Shown here: in pieces, positions 32,205 to 35,324 of the stretch
Numbering within the stretch: position 1 is the stretch's first letter
How the letters are laid out: each line of letters begins with the position of its first letter
The notes under the pieces: generated by a model
Told to the model about the DNA's origin: nothing
What the model saw: only the letters and a program-made list of their open reading frames with translations
Database searches by the model: none
Assembly (NCBI RefSeq): GCF_934294775.1
Contig: NZ_CAKRAH010000024.1
Span: 1 to 35,324 of the forward strand
Direction: 5' to 3'
Length of the DNA stretch: 35,324 nucleotides
DNA from: an uncultured Dorea sp.
GTDB taxonomy: Bacteria > Bacillota > Clostridia > Lachnospirales > Lachnospiraceae
Position numbers and translations under genes: made by a program

Positions 32205-33542
32205 TTATGCCTTTTTCGCTGTTCGAAGAACCGGCATCCGGAAGATCCGGATCAGTAACGGGATTACCATGATAAACCATACGATCGGTTCACAGATGAT
32301 AACTCCTGTATATCCCAGCCACGGAACCAATGTTGCAGCAATCACAATCTTTCCGACCATCTCAAGACCACTCGAGATCAGCGGGGTAATGTGATCCCCC
32401 AATCCCTGCATTGCATTTCTCAGAATACAGATCAGTGTCGTAATGATATAGAACAATGTATCAAACTTCAGATAATTCGTTGCATTTAAGATGACAGTCT
32501 TATTGTGCGTTCCTGTCACCAGATATACAAGCCACTCTCCAATTGTATAACTTGCGATGATCGTTATGCCGGACCAGATTGCTGTATAGATGATCGCAAG
32601 CCAAATGCCCTTCTTCACCCGGTCAATCTTACCTGCCCCTACATTCTGACCACAATATGTTGCCATCGTCTGGCCGAATACACTGAACATGATCATGAAT
32701 ATCTCTGTAATCTTTCTGGCCGCTGTATGCGCAATGATGATATCTGTTCCCAGTTTGTTGATCGCCGTCTGAAGTGTTACAGTACCGATATTCACCAGTG
32801 AGTTCATAAATCCCATCGACATTCCTGCGCTGAACATCTCTTTGACCATCAGCTTACCCGGCTCTTTAAAATCTTCTTTCTGCAGTTTCAGAATCTCATA
32901 CTTTCTGATCATATAGATCCAACACACGACAAATGCTATGATCTGCGCCAAAACGGTCGCAATTGCCGCGCCTTTCACGCCCGTCTTCATCACCACCACA
33001 AAAAAGAAATCACCGGCAATATTCAGGCCCACCGATACTGCCAGGATCAACAGCGGCGTGACTGCATCTCCAATCGCACGAAGTGTCGCCGCACAGGCAT
33101 CATATAAAAATGTCGCCAGCATTCCGGCTATGATGATAATAATATAGCTCTTTGCAACTGTCAGCAGATGAGCCGGCACATTCAAAAAACGCAGGATTGG
33201 ATTCAGGAACATCAGTCCGCATGCCGTGATGATCAGAGAAATACCCGTACCGATCGTCAATGACATTGCAAACGACTTCTTCATATCCCGGACATTCTTT
33301 GCTCCGAATTTCTGTGCAGTAATGATCGCAAATCCATTCGACATTCCTAATAAAAACCCAATGATCAGACCGCTCAATGTACTGGTCGCACCTACTGCCG
33401 CAAGTGCATCTTCTCCCAAAAATGAACCTACAATCCTTGTATCTACCAGACTGTATGTAAGCTGTAATAAATTGCCTAAAAAAATCGGCAATGCGAAACT
33501 AAGTATCAGTGTCGAGGGTTTTCCCTTCGTTAAATCTTTCAT
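32205..33542 (-). CDS. MATE-family efflux transporter
   Basis: A second MATE exporter, 445 residues with about 12 spans in two repeats (LILSFALPIFLGNLLQLTYS near the N-terminus, then VKEMFSAGMSMGFMNSLVN in the second half). The family-typical VDTRIVGSFLGEDALAAVG is present across residues 31-49. It is not closely alike to the MATE at 24803, so the two are not recent duplicates. It follows the 226-aa membrane protein by 58 bp and is probably controlled by the MarR protein. Confidence 0.93.
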   Translation of the reverse strand: MKDLTKGKPSTLILSFALPIFLGNLLQLTYSLVDTRIVGSFLGEDALAAVGATSTLSGLIIGFLLGMSNGFAIITAQKFGAKNVRDMKKSFAMSLTIGTGISLIITACGLMFLNPILRFLNVPAHLLTVAKSYIIIIIAGMLATFLYDACAATLRAIGDAVTPLLILAVSVGLNIAGDFFFVVVMKTGVKGAAIATVLAQIIAFVVCWIYMIRKYEILKLQKEDFKEPGKLMVKEMFSAGMSMGFMNSLVNIGTVTLQTAINKLGTDIIIAHTAARKITEIFMIMFSVFGQTMATYCGQNVGAGKIDRVKKGIWLAIIYTAIWSGITIIASYTIGEWLVYLVTGTHNKTVILNATNYLKFDTLFYIITTLICILRNAMQGLGDHITPLISSGLEMVGKIVIAATLVPWLGYTGVIICEPIVWFIMVIPLLIRIFRMPVLRTAKKA

Positions 33543-33600
33543 TCTTTCTTAATCCTTCTTTTTTTCTCTATTCCGACTATCCTTCCTACCAACGATGCCT

Positions 33601-34281
33601 TTAAAATAAAAGTTGGAGTCCCATTGCGATCACCCACATATATGCACAGGTCTTTGGAATCATTAACAGTCCGACTTTTGGTTTTGTTTTACTGAATAAA
33701 GTTACCGGAAGATAACATCCAAAAGAAATAATGATAGCTGCAACCATCCTTGTCATATGATATCCATAAGTATTTCCCGAAATGAGATATAAGATAATTA
33801 CCCCTATACCAGTCACAGCAAAGACTGCATTTCTGATAACCGATAATTTCATATTCCCTTCATCTGTACGCCAGTTATTCTGCAGAAACATACATATCAC
33901 AATTCTGACAATCGCTGATATCCATATGACAGCTTCAATTATTACTGGTATTTTAAGTTCTGTAAACGTAAATTTCCAGATATACATCAAAATAATATAA
34001 AATACGGTCATTGTTATGGAGGATATCTGAAGTCCGATTCCTAACTGCCTCTTTATTTTATCATTACTTCCATGTACTGTCCGGATAATTCTCGGTACCA
34101 GATGAAATGCATCGCCTCCGCAAAGTGTCAATGTCAATATTCCATAAAGAATAAATAACACATTTCCCTGTGAGAATATAAAAAATAAAATTGCGGCAAC
34201 CAGATCAAAAAGCAAATACACTGTATCGAATATTGCTTCCATCACATCTGGAATCTGTGGTTTGTAATTATTCTCTTTCAT
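33601..34281 (-). CDS. Unknown integral membrane protein (226 aa)
   Basis: I do not recognise a named family. Hydrophobic segments suggest six or seven spans, with the conserved-looking GGDAFHLVPRI near residue 58 and a positively charged loop (RTVHGSNDKIKRQ) after it. A short polar loop (NNWRTDEG) lies in the middle. Similar proteins near MarR regulators and efflux pumps in Lachnospiraceae are my recollection, not a checked fact. The start is preceded by AAGGAG about 11 nt upstream. It lies between the frameshifted small gene and the MATE gene. Confidence 0.7.
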   Translation of the reverse strand: MKENNYKPQIPDVMEAIFDTVYLLFDLVAAILFFIFSQGNVLFILYGILTLTLCGGDAFHLVPRIIRTVHGSNDKIKRQLGIGLQISSITMTVFYIILMYIWKFTFTELKIPVIIEAVIWISAIVRIVICMFLQNNWRTDEGNMKLSVIRNAVFAVTGIGVIILYLISGNTYGYHMTRMVAAIIISFGCYLPVTLFSKTKPKVGLLMIPKTCAYMWVIAMGLQLLF

Positions 34282-34311
34282 TATAAATTCTGCTCCTTTT
34301 CCATCAACTGA

Positions 34312-34441
34312 CTATAAAACAAATAATTTCAGGTAAAAATATGATATCACTCCCAGCCGTGCAACATTAACCCCTGCTATCATCCACACAATCCCTGCTA
34401 TCAGCAGTAATGTTTTTTTCTTACACAGAATTTCGTTTTCA
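34312..34441 (-). pseudogene. Frameshifted remnant of a small membrane protein gene
   Basis: An ATG at 34439-34441 overlaps the marR stop as ATGA, with GGAG 8 nt upstream. It reads MKTKFCVRKK but closes after three more codons. A run of seven A residues (minus strand, 34413-34419) lies at the break. Shifting frame there gives 33 hydrophobic codons, TLLLIAGIVWMIAG onward, up to a TAG at 34312-34314. This resembles the N-terminus of a family of about 140-aa membrane proteins I recall from related bacteria, so the gene is both frameshifted and truncated. Confidence 0.6.
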
Positions 34442-34882
34442 TTTGCATTCTCCTCTTAAATGTTCTTCTGCATTATTACAGATCTTATCAAATACCCGTA
34501 TACACATGTCCTTTTCTTCTTCTGTCAATCCACTCAACACATTTTGTGCAAACTGCTTTTGTGCGTTTATTCCTTCTTCAACAATCAACTCTGCTTTATC
34601 CAGCAAAAAAATCTCAACGTGCTTTTTATTTTCTTCACTTTGTTTTCTTTCAATAAGTTTTTTATTTTCCAGATTTTTCAACGAAGTTGACACATGAGAT
34701 TTTGTTGATTTTCTGATCTTTACTATTTCCGCTGCAGTATTGTTCTGCGGATTATTATGTAGAAACATGAGTATATCATATTCCATCTGTGTTAATTCAT
34801 ACTTATCACATACCTTGCCTGAAAGCAGTTCATAATAACTTGTAATTGTTTTATGCTTATCCCAGAAATACATTTCCCTCAT
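34439..34882 (-). CDS. MarR-family transcriptional regulator
   Basis: A 147-residue winged-helix repressor. The DNA-binding region is ELTQMEYDILMFLHNNPQNN, then AAEIVKIRKSTKSHVSTSLKNLE (recognition helix around TKSHVSTSLK), and a wing with ERKQSEENKKHVEIFL. The rest forms dimerisation helices. The first ATG (34880-34882) has AAAGG directly before it; a second ATG three codons later (34873) has GAGGG only 2 nt away, so the start is not firm. Promoter and palindromic operator at 34890-34934 suggest self-repression. It heads the cluster with a broken small gene, a membrane protein, a MATE pump and a PAP2 phosphatase. Confidence 0.93.
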   Translation of the reverse strand: MREMYFWDKHKTITSYYELLSGKVCDKYELTQMEYDILMFLHNNPQNNTAAEIVKIRKSTKSHVSTSLKNLENKKLIERKQSEENKKHVEIFLLDKAELIVEEGINAQKQFAQNVLSGLTEEEKDMCIRVFDKICNNAEEHLRGECK

Positions 34883-34889
34883 CCTTTAT

Positions 34890-34934
34890 CGTTCTTTTTA
34901 GAACGATTATAATGCAATCTTTCTTTTCTGTCAA
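34890..34934 (-). promoter_or_regulatory. Consensus promoter with palindromic MarR operator
   Basis: On the minus strand TTGACA (34929-34934) and TATAAT (34906-34911) are both perfect consensus and exactly 17 bp apart. The very next base starts CGTTCT-AAAA-AGAACG (34890-34905), a perfect 6-bp inverted repeat covering the expected start of transcription, 7 nt from the marR ATG. A repressor bound there would block the promoter. Confidence 0.88.
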
Positions 34935-34949
34935 TCCCGTATATTCTTG

Positions 34950-35242
34950 CTATATCAATGCCAGCAGGACTGTTCCCAATGTGATCAGCACAATTCCTGT
35001 AGCAGATTTCGGTGTCAGTTTTTCTTTAAAAACAATTCAGGAAAAAACAATTGTGATCAGGATGCTCAATATATCGATTGGCACTATATATTATTCACTC
35101 CGGACATTGTTCCGGTAAAAAATACCAGGAGCCATGAAAACAAAAGTACTACAACCGTTCTTAGTGCTGTTGCCACATCCGAATCTGTTTTCTGAATTCC
35201 ACATTTTGCAAGATTTCCTTATTTATTTTGACTTCCAATCAT
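34950..35242 (-). pseudogene. Decayed EamA/DMT-family transporter gene
   Basis: The start CATAAC region gives ATG at 35240-35242 after AAGGAG, but the frame stops after seven codons. Further on, a frame reads KCGIQKTDSDVATALRTVVV, then LLFSWLLVFFTG, which I recognise as the N-terminal part of EamA transporters, and stops at TAG. Then VPIDILSILITIVFS, a stop, and IVFKEKLTPKSATGIVLI with GTVLLALI to a TAG at 34950-34952 match the C-terminal end of the same family. The middle (over 50 residues) is missing and several stops and frame changes remain. It lies just upstream of the marR promoter. Confidence 0.75.
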
Positions 35243-35257
35243 AACAACTCCTTTTTG

Positions 35258-35299
35258 AGTACAAAAAAATCGCCACCTGCTGTGAAGTGACGATTTGTG
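35258..35299 (-). terminator. Intrinsic terminator of a gene beyond the right edge
   Basis: In minus-strand sense AAATCGTCAC (35287-35296) pairs with GTGGCGATTT (35267-35276), with one G-T pair and a 10-nt loop, followed by TTTT. It lies upstream of the EamA remnant, so it should end a minus-strand gene to the right of the window. The remaining 25 bases to 35324 show no feature. Confidence 0.7.
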
Positions 35300-35324
35300 T
35301 ATTTGATATTCTGTTTTAACGGAT

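Noticed and set aside
34846..35195. Plus-strand open frames over the right end
   Set aside because: They lie opposite the EamA remnant and marR, and do not resemble any protein.

Overview
The window looks like a chromosomal segment of a low-to-moderate GC Gram-positive anaerobe of class Clostridia, most likely family Lachnospiraceae. The reasons are strong AGGAGG-type ribosome binding sites, a one-chain PurL of 1255 residues, split GcvPA/GcvPB, a glycine-riboswitch-controlled glycine operon, and the general codon and intergenic character. The genus is not determined. No tRNA, rRNA, CRISPR array, transposase or phage gene was found.

Layout, left to right. 1-1461: a repeat-like edge, a terminator and NADP-type glutamate dehydrogenase (gdhA, minus). 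1462-1896: hairpins and short repeats. 1897-6582: purL and a DUF1461-type membrane protein (both minus). 6754-7629: a LysR regulator (plus). 7809-10899: a nuclease-helicase fusion and a TetR regulator (minus). 11187-12974: glycogen branching enzyme glgB (plus). 12975-13847: 873 bp with no gene, built from giant hairpins. 13848-22482: a leftward operon glyA-gcvT-gcvH-gcvPA-gcvPB-lplA-lpdA behind a sigma-A-like promoter and a tandem glycine riboswitch. It encodes the whole glycine cleavage system, serine hydroxymethyltransferase, the ligase that lipoylates GcvH and the L protein that reoxidises it.

22527-28034: a tight leftward unit of sensor kinase, NarL-type regulator, MATE transporter, ornithine-cyclodeaminase-family enzyme, RidA and an Mrp/NBP35 ATPase. 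Diverging from it, 28340-31573 encodes an ATPase and two ABC-2 permeases. The gene set and sizes resemble the linearmycin-resistance system LnrJK-LnrLMN, so antimicrobial sensing and resistance is the likely role. 31603-35324: a leftward marR-led cluster (MarR, a broken small membrane gene, a 226-aa membrane protein, a MATE transporter, a PAP2 phosphatase), preceded by the remains of an EamA transporter. MarR has a perfect consensus promoter followed at once by a perfect palindrome, so it is probably self-repressed.

The most unusual content is intergenic. Three related hairpin elements (180, 285 and 284 bp; 7636-7815, 12980-13264, 13558-13841) share TGTTTAATACA-like inverted ends. They sit within 5-6 nt of, or overlapping, the 3' ends of four genes (lysR, helicase, glgB, lpdA). 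The two full-length copies carry a conserved 27-nt apex, read in the same sense relative to the adjoining gene. A second family with TTACTGTTCACAG-type inverted ends (11074-11163, 28052-28186) sits instead just upstream of gene starts. A third family of about 40-nt repeats recurs five times in gene gaps. These could be non-autonomous mobile repeats or 3'-UTR and leader RNA structures, and I found no protein here that would explain them.
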